DNA from: JACRIM01 sp038042195
GTDB taxonomy: Bacteria > Planctomycetota > Phycisphaerae > UBA1845 > UTPLA1
Reading direction: 5' to 3'
NCBI GenBank assembly: GCA_038042195.1
Contig: JBBTET010000017.1
Span: forward strand, 1-64,000
Length of the DNA stretch: 64,000 bases
This document shows positions 23,985-32,906 of this stretch, piece by piece (position 1 is the stretch's first letter; every line of letters begins with the position of its first letter). The notes beneath the pieces are model-generated. The model made no database searches. It had not been told where the DNA came from and saw only the letters and a list, made by a program, of their open reading frames with translations. The position numbers were made by a program, and so were the translations under genes.

Positions 23985-26877
23985 CATTGCGAACCCCGCC
24001 CCAATCCCGCAGGCGCCCCTCGGCTTTCTCAACGATGAGTCCCCCGCCGCCCGCGCGTTCTCAACGGCAATGGTCATCGTCGCAGCAATCGCCCTACTGG
24101 CGAACTGCCTGCTCACGTCGCCCTCGGAGTTCAGCGAGGCCCACAAGAACGATCAATCACTCTTGAAGCCCGTCGTTGATGCACTTGGGCTACATGGCAA
24201 ATTCCCCACCGCCCGCGGAATCGAAATCCGCAACCTCGCCTTCTACGTCGGCGCGGCCTGCATCGCGCTCCTCGCGGGCCTGCGAATGATCATCGCCGCG
24301 CGCACGCCGCGACTCACCATCGACGACCTGCTCGACCTCAAGGCCCGCGCCGCCAGCCCCTACTTTTGGTGGCTGTTGCTCCTGCTCGTCAGCTTCCTCA
24401 GTTCAACCTACTCGCATGCCCCCGACATGTGTCGCGGCCAGATGTTCATCCGCTTCCTGCATACCGCCTGGCTCTGGCCGCTCGCCGCAATGCTCCGCAT
24501 TCGCCACGCCCGAACCCTCGCGGCCTCCTTGCTCATCGCTCTCACGCTCACCGCCACCCTCGCCCTGTGGTACTACCTCGTGCGCATGGCCCCCAACGGC
24601 CCCGGCCAACGACTCAGCTACCCGCTCGGCAACGAACTCTGGCTCGGCGCGTGCCTCCTGCCAGGCACTTTCATCGCCATTGGTCTCATGCTTGGAAGGA
24701 AACGAGAAACTTGCGAGCCTGACGCGCCGTTGCCCAGCGCGACCTCAAGCCTCAAGTCTCAAGCCTTTTGCCTCCTCGCACTCCTCCTCATCACCACCGC
24801 CCTCTACCTCACCCGCGCCCGCTCCGCGCAGCTCGGCCTCATCGCCGGCATGATTGCGCTGGCCTGCTTTCTCTCCGGCCGACTCGTTCGACGCCTGCTA
24901 TTGCTCGGCACCATCCTCGCAGCGCTCGCGGGAAGTCTCTGGCTGAATCGCGCGTTGCAAACCGACGCCACCGCATCGCGCACCGCCTCCATCCGCAGCC
25001 GCGTCCTCTACGAATGGCCCTATGCCATCCACCTCTTCTCCCAAAAGCCAATCGCCGGCAACGGCGACGGCGCCTATGCCATGCTCGCCGGGCAACTCGC
25101 CCGCGACGATCAACTCGACGACCCCAGCATCCTTCGCTTCGACGGCTGGAGTTGGACCGGACATGCCCACAACGAAATCCTCGAGCTACTCAGCGACCTC
25201 GGCCTCGTCGGGGCCATCGCCTATCTTGTCGCACTTATCATCACACTCGCTCGCACCGTGCAATTCTGCGACCGCACAATGTCCGCCCGCGACCGCTACC
25301 TCGCCGCCGCGCTCGGCGCAGCCCTCGTGGCCGGCGTGATCGACCAATGCGCCAACCCCGCCATCCGAGAACCCGGCCTGCCGCCGATCTTCCTCACCGT
25401 CTGGGCCGCGCTGTGGGCCATCTCGCGGACGTGCGTGCTGCCGCCGCGCGTCGCCGAGCCGGACCAGAGTCTTGGTGTCAACATGGTGCGATTGGGCGGC
25501 CTCTTCGTGATCGCCGCCGCGCTCACGCTCGGCTACCGTGGCGTTCAAGATTGGCGCGGGGCGCGAGAACGATTTCTGGCATGGCGAAGCCTTGAGAAGC
25601 AAGAATATGCCCCGGCCGCACTGCACGCCGATCGTGCCGCCGATGGGCTGCTCGATCCGTTTCAACGCGCCCAAGCCCGCATGATCTCCGCCTGGGCGCA
25701 AAATCTGATCTTCGACGACGCCCTTCGCACGTCTGCCGGCCCGCCGACCGAATCACAAATGGCTGCATCGACAGAGGCCCTCGTCAGTGTCGTGCAACTG
25801 GCCAACGATGCACCCAGATTCCTTCGCGTCAGCCGCCTCGCCGCCGAGTTGTATCTCAATCGCGCCCGCGCCTTCCAACGACTCGGCGACAAGGAAGCGG
25901 AACGCGACGCACAAATCAAGATGCTCAGCGCCCTCGTGCAAAATCAGAAAGACGACCCCTTCCTGGTCGACCGCGTGCAGGCCCTGTGGAAAGTCCACAC
26001 ATCCGCCGGCGCAATGGAACGATTGCTCTGGCTGCGATGCCTGCTCCGTGGCGGTGAGTTCGGCGACGACTTCGTCGAACTCTTCCGCCAGCTCCCCGCG
26101 ATGAACGACCTCAAGCAAGCCCTCAACGATCTCTACAACCTGGCTCAACAAGACGCGAAACTCCCTTCGGAAAAGTGGCGCGACAAACTCTCGCCCGAAA
26201 CACTGCGCGCCGCCGCCCTGGCGAAAGCACTTTCCGGAAAACCAGAAGAGGCCCTCCCCATCGTCACGCAGGCCGTCGAGATGTATCGCGCCACAGGTGC
26301 CCGACTCTTCGCCGCCCACGCCGCCGCGATCCACGAAGGCGTGCGCTATCGCCTGTCGGTCGACCCGCTCGCCAATCCTGACGCCTGCCTGGCGCAACTG
26401 GCCGAAGCCGACCGCGTCAATGGTGGCACTGCCGACGCAAACACACCGCTCCACGCTCCGCTCGGCGACACTCGATTGCTCATCCTCATCGCCGCCGGTC
26501 GAGATGCCGACATATCGCCCCAACTGAAACGCCTAAACATTGGGGACGACCGCGCAAATGAACGAATCGCGATTGCCTACACCGATCTGGCAACGCGATG
26601 CCTTGCTGCTCCCACCCGCACAACAGACGCCCTGCAATTCGCCCGACGCGCTGTCGACAGGACGCCAACCCACCCCCGCGCCCTCGCCACATACACCCAC
26701 GCCGCACTAGCCAACAACGACAGCGACACCGCGCTGCTAGCAGCCAACAGACTCATTGAGACCACTCCTCCCGATACGTCGTCATCAATCCTGCGTAGTC
26801 TGCGCATCCGATTCCACGCCAGCGGCCTCTGGGCCGCGCTCGGCCCCAAAGCGCCCGCAACCCAGCCTGCTAATTGA
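23962..26877 (+). CDS. O-antigen ligase-like membrane protein with C-terminal TPR region
   Basis: About 971 residues. The first ~510 contain about ten to twelve hydrophobic segments and the Wzy_C/O-antigen ligase signature: a periplasmic loop with PIAGNGDGAYAML and then TGHAHNEILELLSDLGLVG, whose His is typical of the family. The remaining ~450 residues are Ala-rich helical repeats of TPR type (for example RARAFQRLGDKEAERDAQIKML, ALAKALSGKPEEALPIVTQAVEMY). Such proteins ligate or polymerise lipid-linked glycans; the TPR part may bind partners. The ATG at 23962 overlaps radA by 23 bases; a GTG at 23947 is possible. Substrate unknown. Confidence 0.88.
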   Translation: MHDAPSPNIANPAPIPQAPLGFLNDESPAARAFSTAMVIVAAIALLANCLLTSPSEFSEAHKNDQSLLKPVVDALGLHGKFPTARGIEIRNLAFYVGAACIALLAGLRMIIAARTPRLTIDDLLDLKARAASPYFWWLLLLLVSFLSSTYSHAPDMCRGQMFIRFLHTAWLWPLAAMLRIRHARTLAASLLIALTLTATLALWYYLVRMAPNGPGQRLSYPLGNELWLGACLLPGTFIAIGLMLGRKRETCEPDAPLPSATSSLKSQAFCLLALLLITTALYLTRARSAQLGLIAGMIALACFLSGRLVRRLLLLGTILAALAGSLWLNRALQTDATASRTASIRSRVLYEWPYAIHLFSQKPIAGNGDGAYAMLAGQLARDDQLDDPSILRFDGWSWTGHAHNEILELLSDLGLVGAIAYLVALIITLARTVQFCDRTMSARDRYLAAALGAALVAGVIDQCANPAIREPGLPPIFLTVWAALWAISRTCVLPPRVAEPDQSLGVNMVRLGGLFVIAAALTLGYRGVQDWRGARERFLAWRSLEKQEYAPAALHADRAADGLLDPFQRAQARMISAWAQNLIFDDALRTSAGPPTESQMAASTEALVSVVQLANDAPRFLRVSRLAAELYLNRARAFQRLGDKEAERDAQIKMLSALVQNQKDDPFLVDRVQALWKVHTSAGAMERLLWLRCLLRGGEFGDDFVELFRQLPAMNDLKQALNDLYNLAQQDAKLPSEKWRDKLSPETLRAAALAKALSGKPEEALPIVTQAVEMYRATGARLFAAHAAAIHEGVRYRLSVDPLANPDACLAQLAEADRVNGGTADANTPLHAPLGDTRLLILIAAGRDADISPQLKRLNIGDDRANERIAIAYTDLATRCLAAPTRTTDALQFARRAVDRTPTHPRALATYTHAALANNDSDTALLAANRLIETTPPDTSSSILRSLRIRFHASGLWAALGPKAPATQPAN

Positions 26878-26990
26878 CAACTCCAAATTGGCTATTACTC
26901 GCTACCCTTCTTTACACAGCCCCGCTTGTCCCAAATCGCCCTTCGACTAGAATGCCCCCATAAACCCATTTCGCCACACGGGGTGCCGCC

Positions 26991-28505
26991 ATGCCGAACA
27001 CCAAAATCATCGGCGACGCTATTACCTTCGACGACGTCCTTCTCGTGCCCGCGCGCAGCGCCGTCGTCCCGCGCGACACCGACGTCCGCACGCACCTGAC
27101 GCGCAACATCATCATCAACATCCCCCTCGTCTCCGCCCCCATGGACACCGTCACCGAGGCCAGCCTCGCCATCGCTCTCGCCCAAGAAGGCGGCATGGGC
27201 ATCATTCACAAGAATCTCTCCATCGAAGCTCAATGCCGCGAAGTCGAAAAGGTCAAGCGCAGCGCCAACGGCGTCATCCTCGACCCCGTCTCGCTCCGCC
27301 CCACCGACACCGTCGACCGCGCCGCCGAGCTGATGCGCCTGCACAACATCTCCGGTGTCCCCATCACCACCGACGACGGCAAGATCGTCGGCATCCTCAC
27401 CCGCCGCGACATGAAGTTCATGGAACACGCGCCGAGCGACGCGCCGCAGCCCGGCGCTCCACGACACTCCACCTTGCTCGTCGAAGCCGTCATGACGAAG
27501 GACAACCTCGTCACCGCCCCTCCCAACACCTCCCTCGACGAGGCCGACAAGATTCTCCAACGCCACAAGGTCGAGAAGCTCCTCCTCGTCGACGACCAGC
27601 GCCGCCTCGTCGGCATGATCACCATCAAAGATATTGACAAGAACCGCCAGTTCCCGAACTCCTGCCGCGATCAGCGAGGTCGCCTCCGCGTCGGCGCCGC
27701 CGTCGGTGTCAATGAGTTCGATCGCGTCGACGCCCTCATTCAGGCCGGCGCCGATGTCATCTCCGTCGACAGCGCCCACGGCCACAGCGAAAACGTTATC
27801 CAGACCGTCCGCGAAATCCGCAAACGCCACACCATCGACATCATCGCCGGCAACATCGCCACCGCCGAAGCCGCCATCGACCTCATCGAGGCCGGCGCGG
27901 ATGCCCTCAAAGTCGGCATCGGCCCCGGCTCCATCTGCACCACCCGCATCGTCTCCGGCGTCGGCGTCCCCCAGATCACCGCCATCATGAACGTCATCGC
28001 CGTCGCCAACGACGCCGGCATCCCCGTGATCGCCGACGGTGGAATCCGTTTCTCCGGAGATATCACCAAGGCCCTCGCCGCCGGGGCGCATTGCGTCATG
28101 ATTGGTTCGCTCTTCGCGGGCTTGGACGAGTCGCCCGGCAGCCTCGTCTTCTGGAAAGGCCGCCGTTTCAAGGAATATCGCGGCATGGGGTCGCTCGGGG
28201 CAATGGTGGCCGGCAGTTCCGACCGATACAGTCAAGGCGACACGCATCAGCGGGACAAGCTCGTCCCCGAAGGCGTGGAGGGCCGAGTGCCCTATCGCGG
28301 CAAGCTCGCCGAGTTGACGTTCCAACTCGTCGGCGGCCTCCGAGCCGGGATGGGCTACTGCGGCACGCCGAGCATCGAGGCCCTCCGCATGGACGCGCGA
28401 TTTATGCGCGTCAGCGGCGCGGGCATGACGGAAAGCCACCCGCACAATCTAGTCATTACAGAGGAAGCTCCAAACTATGCTGTCGAACACATGGTCGAAA
28501 TCTAA
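26991..28505 (+). CDS. guaB: inosine-5'-monophosphate dehydrogenase
   Basis: 504 residues; converts IMP to XMP with NAD, the committed step of GMP synthesis. N-terminal TIM-barrel start (TFDDVLLVPARSAVVPRDTD), two CBS domains inserted at ~95-215, then GADVISVDSAHGHSENV, the catalytic loop GPGSICTTRIVSGVG (Cys near residue 315) and a flap with SSDRYSQGD. The 113-base upstream gap contains TTGACA at 26874-26879 but no well-spaced -10. Its last 29 bases overlap the downstream lipoprotein gene. Confidence 0.98.
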   Translation: MPNTKIIGDAITFDDVLLVPARSAVVPRDTDVRTHLTRNIIINIPLVSAPMDTVTEASLAIALAQEGGMGIIHKNLSIEAQCREVEKVKRSANGVILDPVSLRPTDTVDRAAELMRLHNISGVPITTDDGKIVGILTRRDMKFMEHAPSDAPQPGAPRHSTLLVEAVMTKDNLVTAPPNTSLDEADKILQRHKVEKLLLVDDQRRLVGMITIKDIDKNRQFPNSCRDQRGRLRVGAAVGVNEFDRVDALIQAGADVISVDSAHGHSENVIQTVREIRKRHTIDIIAGNIATAEAAIDLIEAGADALKVGIGPGSICTTRIVSGVGVPQITAIMNVIAVANDAGIPVIADGGIRFSGDITKALAAGAHCVMIGSLFAGLDESPGSLVFWKGRRFKEYRGMGSLGAMVAGSSDRYSQGDTHQRDKLVPEGVEGRVPYRGKLAELTFQLVGGLRAGMGYCGTPSIEALRMDARFMRVSGAGMTESHPHNLVITEEAPNYAVEHMVEI

Positions 28506-29106
28506 CGCTGGTCGCGCATTGCTCGGTGTCATTTGTCTCGTGTCCGTCGCCTGCGGCCTCGGCTGCTCGCACGTCAACGACCCCTGGCGAGACTCCAGCA
28601 CCGCCATCAACACCGACATGAGCACCCCCAGCGCAACGACCTACGCCAAAGGCGACCGCGCCGAGTTCCGCACCCGCCACGGCCGCACCTGGCAATCCGC
28701 CGGCGTCGCCTACCATAACGGCGCGGTATCGCACTGGCCGCTCTGGTTCGAGGACCCATTTGAAGATCGCGGCAACACCGATGTCCCCATGACCAACCCC
28801 GACACCGAACGCGACCTGCCCGACAACACATTCGCCATGAATTGGGTCGACTACCTGCACATGGCCTACGGCCCCGGCCGCGAACTGCTCAACGTCGCCG
28901 CCTGGCCCGTCAGCGCCGTCGTCGAATACCCCGGCATGTTGAAGGAAAGTAATGGTCGCATCGACAAAAACATTCTGGGATACGACCACGACGCCAAACA
29001 CAGCGACTCCGTCAGCCGCGAACCCCCCGACGTCGCCATGCTCGCCCCGCCCTATGCGCATCCCGAAGGCACAGCGTCCGAAAAACCAGCCGACCCGGGA
29101 CAGTAG
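28477..29106 (+). CDS. lipoprotein of unknown function
   Basis: 209 residues with a lipoprotein signal (SNAGRALLGVICLVSVACGLGCS; lipobox GLGC near residue 30). The mature part is rich in Trp, Pro and Asp (SHWPLWFEDPFEDRG, NTFAMNWVDYLHMAYGPGRELLN) and has a hydrophobic region around VAAWPVSAVVEYPGM. No domain recognised. GAGGAA is about 10 bases before the ATG. The start lies inside guaB, so translation is probably coupled. Possibly an outer-membrane or periplasmic protein; no functional assignment. Confidence 0.75.
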   Translation: MLSNTWSKSNAGRALLGVICLVSVACGLGCSHVNDPWRDSSTAINTDMSTPSATTYAKGDRAEFRTRHGRTWQSAGVAYHNGAVSHWPLWFEDPFEDRGNTDVPMTNPDTERDLPDNTFAMNWVDYLHMAYGPGRELLNVAAWPVSAVVEYPGMLKESNGRIDKNILGYDHDAKHSDSVSREPPDVAMLAPPYAHPEGTASEKPADPGQ

Positions 29107-29112
29107 GCCTGC

Positions 29113-29133
29113 GTGTATTATCAATATATTGTG
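29113..29133 (+). promoter_or_regulatory. AT-rich patch with palindrome upstream of the PilB-like gene
   Basis: TATTAT (29116-29121) adjoins a perfect 10-base palindrome, CAATATATTG (29122-29131). In a GC-rich genome this could be a promoter -10 region or an operator for the secretion-ATPase genes that follow. No -35 assigned. Confidence 0.25.
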
Positions 29134-29266
29134 ATGCGCGGGTGGGCCGACTTACTGCGCCTGCGTCAAGCCGATCCCACGCGACATTCACAAGGTTGCC
29201 TGTTAAAATAGACGCAGCCTTCCGAGTGTGCGCACACCGCCACCGGCCCTCCGACTGGGCGACGCC

Positions 29267-30985
29267 ATGGCCAAACTCGAAATCCGAACGCAAGGACAAG
29301 TCCGCACCGTGGACTTCAACGGCCCGCGACTCTCCATCGGCCGACTCGAAGGCAACGACTTCGTACTCGCCGACCCCGCCGCCTCCCGAAAGCACTGTGT
29401 CGTTGAAAAGACACCGACCGGCTACAAACTCATCGACCTCGGCAGCCACAACGGCACCTGGCTCGGCGAAAACAAAGTCGTCGAGGCCGTGCTCGGCCCG
29501 AGCGAATCCTTCCGAATCGGCGCAACCTTCCTCCGCGTCCTCTCCGACAAGGCCGCCCCAACAATTGACGAAGCCCCGCCCATCGCGGAACTTATCGAAG
29601 ACGAGTTCGAGAAGGACGAAGAGCTTCCCCTGAGCCAGCCCGATCGCTCCGTCGTCGCCACCTCCATCGCCGTCCGCGCCATGGTCGCCGGGCCGCTCTC
29701 CAAACAGCTCGCCCCGTTGATGGAGGCCTGCGTCAGCGTGCCGCCCGCCGAAGGCGCGCCGGGCGTGGCACGAGACATCCGCCTGCTCAACCGCAAGGGC
29801 GTGGCCGTCAAAGTGGACGACGTCAAAACCGCCGGCGGTGAAGCGGCCCTTGCCCTGCGCCAACTCCTCTTCGCCGCCTTTCGCACTCGCGCCACCGACC
29901 TCCATATCGAACCAAAGGCTGAGTTGTTTACGCTTCGATTCCGCGTCGACGGCATCATGCACTCCGTCGGCGAAATCACCGCCAAGATGGGCGTCGCCAT
30001 CCTCAACATCATCAAGATTCTCTGCGAACAGGACATCGCCAAGCGAAACATCGTGCAGGAAGGCAGCTTCGCCGTGGAGCTACCCACCCGCCGCGTCGAC
30101 TTCCGCATCAACCTCACCCCCACCATGCACGGCCAGAAGCTGGCCCTGCGCTTTCTCGACAAAGGCGCGGTCCCGCCCCACTTTGAAAACCTCGGCATGG
30201 ACCTCGACACGGTCACCGAATTGCAACGAATCTGTGAAAAAGACGCCGGCATGATCATCCTCGCCGGCCCCACCGGCAGCGGAAAGACCACCACGCTCTA
30301 CACCGCCCTGCAAAGCATCGACGCCACCCGGCGAAACATCATCACTATCGAAGACCCCGTCGAATACGAACTCTACAACACTACGCAAATCTCCATCGAC
30401 CCCGTCCACAACCTCACCTTCGCCTCCGTCCTCTCCTCCGTCCTCCGACAAGACCCCGACGTCATCCTCGTCGGCGAAATCCGCGATCAGGAAACCGCCA
30501 AGCTCGCCATGCAGGCCGCCACCACCGGCCACCTCGTCCTCACCACCATCCACGCCCGTGACACCATCGGCACGGTCTTCCGCCTGCTCGACCTCGGCGT
30601 CGAACCGTTCCTCATCGCCAATGCCATCACCATGTGCATCTCGCAGCGACTGGTGAGAACCCTCTGCCCTTCCTGCCGACGAGCCTACCGGCCCGACGCC
30701 AAACTCATTCGCGAGTTCAACCTGGAATCACGCTCCCACGGCCAATTCTACGAGGCCGCCGGTTGTAAAAAGTGCATGGCGACCGGCTTCCGGGGGCGCA
30801 TCGCGCTGTATGAAACGCTCGTGTTCAGCCAACAGGTCCGCGACGTCATCCTCACCAACCCGACCATCTCCGAAATCCGCAAGGCCGCCGGCGAATGGAT
30901 GTTCAACACCCTCCAGGCCGCCGGCATCCGAAAGGTCATCGAAGGGGCCACCACCATCGAAGAAGTGCGAAAGGTGACAGGTTAA
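29267..30985 (+). CDS. FHA-domain type II/IV secretion ATPase (PilB/GspE family)
   Basis: 572 residues from the ATG at 29267 (a GTG at 29228 is less likely). Residues ~22-75 form a well-preserved FHA domain (IGRLEGNDFVL, SRKHC, HNGTWL) that should bind phosphothreonine. A linker leads to a full GspE/PilB ATPase: Walker A GPTGSGKTTTLY (334-345), Asp box TIEDPVEYEL (~360), Walker B DPDVILVGEIRDQE (~396) and His box TGHLVLTTIHARDT (~420). A four-Cys zinc site follows (CPSC ~467, CKKC ~500). Family role: hexameric cytoplasmic motor for pilus or pseudopilus assembly. The FHA fusion suggests control by a Ser/Thr kinase. A pseudo-ATPase paralogue lies downstream. Confidence 0.95.
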   Translation: MAKLEIRTQGQVRTVDFNGPRLSIGRLEGNDFVLADPAASRKHCVVEKTPTGYKLIDLGSHNGTWLGENKVVEAVLGPSESFRIGATFLRVLSDKAAPTIDEAPPIAELIEDEFEKDEELPLSQPDRSVVATSIAVRAMVAGPLSKQLAPLMEACVSVPPAEGAPGVARDIRLLNRKGVAVKVDDVKTAGGEAALALRQLLFAAFRTRATDLHIEPKAELFTLRFRVDGIMHSVGEITAKMGVAILNIIKILCEQDIAKRNIVQEGSFAVELPTRRVDFRINLTPTMHGQKLALRFLDKGAVPPHFENLGMDLDTVTELQRICEKDAGMIILAGPTGSGKTTTLYTALQSIDATRRNIITIEDPVEYELYNTTQISIDPVHNLTFASVLSSVLRQDPDVILVGEIRDQETAKLAMQAATTGHLVLTTIHARDTIGTVFRLLDLGVEPFLIANAITMCISQRLVRTLCPSCRRAYRPDAKLIREFNLESRSHGQFYEAAGCKKCMATGFRGRIALYETLVFSQQVRDVILTNPTISEIRKAAGEWMFNTLQAAGIRKVIEGATTIEEVRKVTG

Positions 30986-31001
30986 AAACCAGCCCCACGC
31001 G

Positions 31002-31030
31002 CTACCAGCCCGAAGCACCAGCGAGAGAGT
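31002..31030 (+). repeat. dispersed intergenic element with AGCCCGAAGC core
   Basis: GCTACCAGCCCGAAGCACCA followed by GCGAGAGAG. From memory, motifs with the shape 'AGCCCGAAGC...AGCGAGGG' are scattered through intergenic regions of planctomycete genomes. Only one copy is in this window. The same gap (30986-31149) also holds a small stem, ATTCCA 31071-31076 with TGGAAT 31083-31088. Confidence 0.45.
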
Positions 31031-31149
31031 CAACAAACACCGCCAACCCCCCTGTTGGCCTCGCCGCCCCATTCCAATACAATGGAATAAGTGGTCCGAA
31101 CCCTGCGCCTGACCCCGCAGCAACCCCACCGTAAGCCCTTAGTTGTTAC

Positions 31150-32847
31150 ATGACCCCACTGCTGTTGCCAATCCTTGCCGAGTTGCCCGTCGAAGGCGCA
31201 TACATCAGCCCCTTCAAGCTGGTCGCCTTCGTGTTGTGCTTCCTGCTCTGGGCGCACAACGCCGGTTGGGTCCAATCCGACATCAAGAAAATCCGTATCC
31301 CGCCGGGGGCCTGGACGCCGCTCGTCTTTTTCAGCGGCATCGCCGGCCTACTGGCGTTTCTCTTCATTCCCTTGTTTTGGATCGGACTCCTGATCTTCGC
31401 CGCGCTCTACGGTGCCTGCATCATTAGCTACGTCGTCACGCGAAACAAACGCGTCGCCCCCTCCGAAACCGTTCTCTCGATGGCCCACCTCGGCCGCCTC
31501 GGAAAGGGCAAAGCCACCGCCGCCGAACTCTCCGCCAAAGACCGCGTCCGCATCAAGGACGCCCACGGCAAGAACCCGCCCTGGCCCAACGAACCCGACC
31601 AACACGCCGGCTACCAGGCCCTGCAAGACCTGCTCTTCGACGCCATCTGGCGGCGGGCCAGCGATGTCCGAATGGACCTCGCCCCCAATCAACCCGTGAC
31701 CGTCGTCTATCGCATCGACGGAGTCGACCGCGCCCGCGAGCCGATCGCCGCCGAACTTGGCCCGCTCGTCTTCGTTCACTTCAAGCGAATCGCCGGACAC
31801 AACATCGAGGAACGTCGCAAGCCGCAGGTCGGCAAGTTCAAAGCCGCCATCGGTGCCGGCGGCAAGGGTGACAAAGCCGTCGAGGTTGAGCTGAAGTCCG
31901 CTGGCAGCACGGCCGGCGAACGAATCACCTTTCGCATGACCTCCGATGAAAACAAGTTTCAAATTGCCGACATCGGCCTCCTGAAAGATCAACTCGAAAA
32001 GTACCTCGCACTCAAGCCCGCGAAGGGCGTCGTTGTCATCACCGCCCCCAAAGCCAATGGCCTAACCTCAACGCTCTATGCCATGCTCCGCTCCCACGAC
32101 GCCTTCATGCAAAACATCCACTCACTCGAAGTCGCCAAACTCATGGACCTCGAAAACGTCACCCAGCACGTCTTCGACAGTCAGGGCGGCACCGTCAGCT
32201 TCGGTAAGCGACTTCGCTCCATCATCCGAACCGACCCCGACATCACCCTGGCCGGCGACACGCCTGATGCTGAAACCGCTCAACTCGTCGCCCAGACCGG
32301 CAAAGCAGGAAAACGAATCTATGCTGGGTTGAACGCCAAGGATGTCTTCTCCGCCCTCGGTGCCTACGTCGAAGCCGTCGGCGATCCCGCGCTCGCGGCC
32401 GCGGGCCTGCTCCTGGTCACCAATCAGCGCCTCGTGCGACTCCTCTGCACACACTGCCGAAAGGCCTATCGCCCCGACCCCGCCATCCTCAAAAAAGGAA
32501 ACCTGCCGCAGGGAGAAGATCGCCCTTTCTACCGTCCGCCGAATCCGGATGAGATTGAAGTAGACAAAAAAGGCAACCCAATGATTTGCGCCGTCTGCCA
32601 AGGCTCGGGCTACCTCGGCCGTACCGGCGTCTTTGAAACACTGTTCGTCGACGAAGCCATCCGCGCCATGATCGCCAGGGGCGTTCCCCTGGCAACCATC
32701 AAGGCCGAAGTCCGCAAGAAGGGTATGCTCTTCCTGCAAGAAACGGCCCTGCGAAAAGTCTATGACGGCGTCACCAGCATCGCGGAAGTGCTCCGCGTCA
32801 CCAAGAGCGAGACTGACAAACCCGCAAGCCGTGCGCTCCCCGTTTAG
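31150..32847 (+). CDS. membrane-anchored GspE/PilB-like pseudo-ATPase
   Basis: 565 residues. Three hydrophobic segments at the N-terminus (~21-36, 56-75, 77-97) are unusual for this normally cytoplasmic family. The rest follows GspE/PilB (DLLFDAIWRRASDVRMD, GHNIEERRKPQVGKF, NQRLVRLLCTHCRKAYRPD, CAVCQGSGYLGRTGVFETL, with the four-Cys zinc site kept). The ATPase motifs are destroyed: Walker A GPTGSGKTTTLY is APKANGLTSTLY (299-310, no Lys), and Walker B VGEIRDQE is AGDTPDAE (368-375, Glu of the motif replaced). It should not hydrolyse ATP. The downstream position next to an intact FHA-PilB suggests a structural or regulatory partner of that motor. A dispersed repeat supplies its stop codon. Confidence 0.9.
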   Translation: MTPLLLPILAELPVEGAYISPFKLVAFVLCFLLWAHNAGWVQSDIKKIRIPPGAWTPLVFFSGIAGLLAFLFIPLFWIGLLIFAALYGACIISYVVTRNKRVAPSETVLSMAHLGRLGKGKATAAELSAKDRVRIKDAHGKNPPWPNEPDQHAGYQALQDLLFDAIWRRASDVRMDLAPNQPVTVVYRIDGVDRAREPIAAELGPLVFVHFKRIAGHNIEERRKPQVGKFKAAIGAGGKGDKAVEVELKSAGSTAGERITFRMTSDENKFQIADIGLLKDQLEKYLALKPAKGVVVITAPKANGLTSTLYAMLRSHDAFMQNIHSLEVAKLMDLENVTQHVFDSQGGTVSFGKRLRSIIRTDPDITLAGDTPDAETAQLVAQTGKAGKRIYAGLNAKDVFSALGAYVEAVGDPALAAAGLLLVTNQRLVRLLCTHCRKAYRPDPAILKKGNLPQGEDRPFYRPPNPDEIEVDKKGNPMICAVCQGSGYLGRTGVFETLFVDEAIRAMIARGVPLATIKAEVRKKGMLFLQETALRKVYDGVTSIAEVLRVTKSETDKPASRALPV

Positions 32848-32867
32848 CCGCGTGGCTTCGCCGAGCG
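32843..32867 (+). repeat. dispersed TTTAGCCGCG element overlapping a stop codon
   Basis: TTTAGCCGCGTGGC then TTCGCCGAGCG. The TAG at 32845-32847 within it is the stop codon of the pseudo-ATPase gene. Related longer elements, with an added GCCGTGGC palindrome, lie at 49263-49315 and 61855-61915. Confidence 0.65.
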
Positions 32868-32906
32868 TAGCTGCGGAATAAACCGTCCACCACACGAGGA
32901 ACGACC

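Noticed and set aside
22500..24146. 548-codon frame on the minus strand opposite radA
   Set aside because: Acidic Gly/Asp/Val-rich shadow of radA with no family motifs.
26874..26902. TTGACA upstream of guaB as a promoter
   Set aside because: Good -35 match, but the only -10-like hexamer (TATTAC) is about 13 bases away, too close, so no promoter is called.
26895..28445. 516-codon frame opposite guaB
   Set aside because: Shadow frame of guaB; composition typical of antisense translation, no domain.
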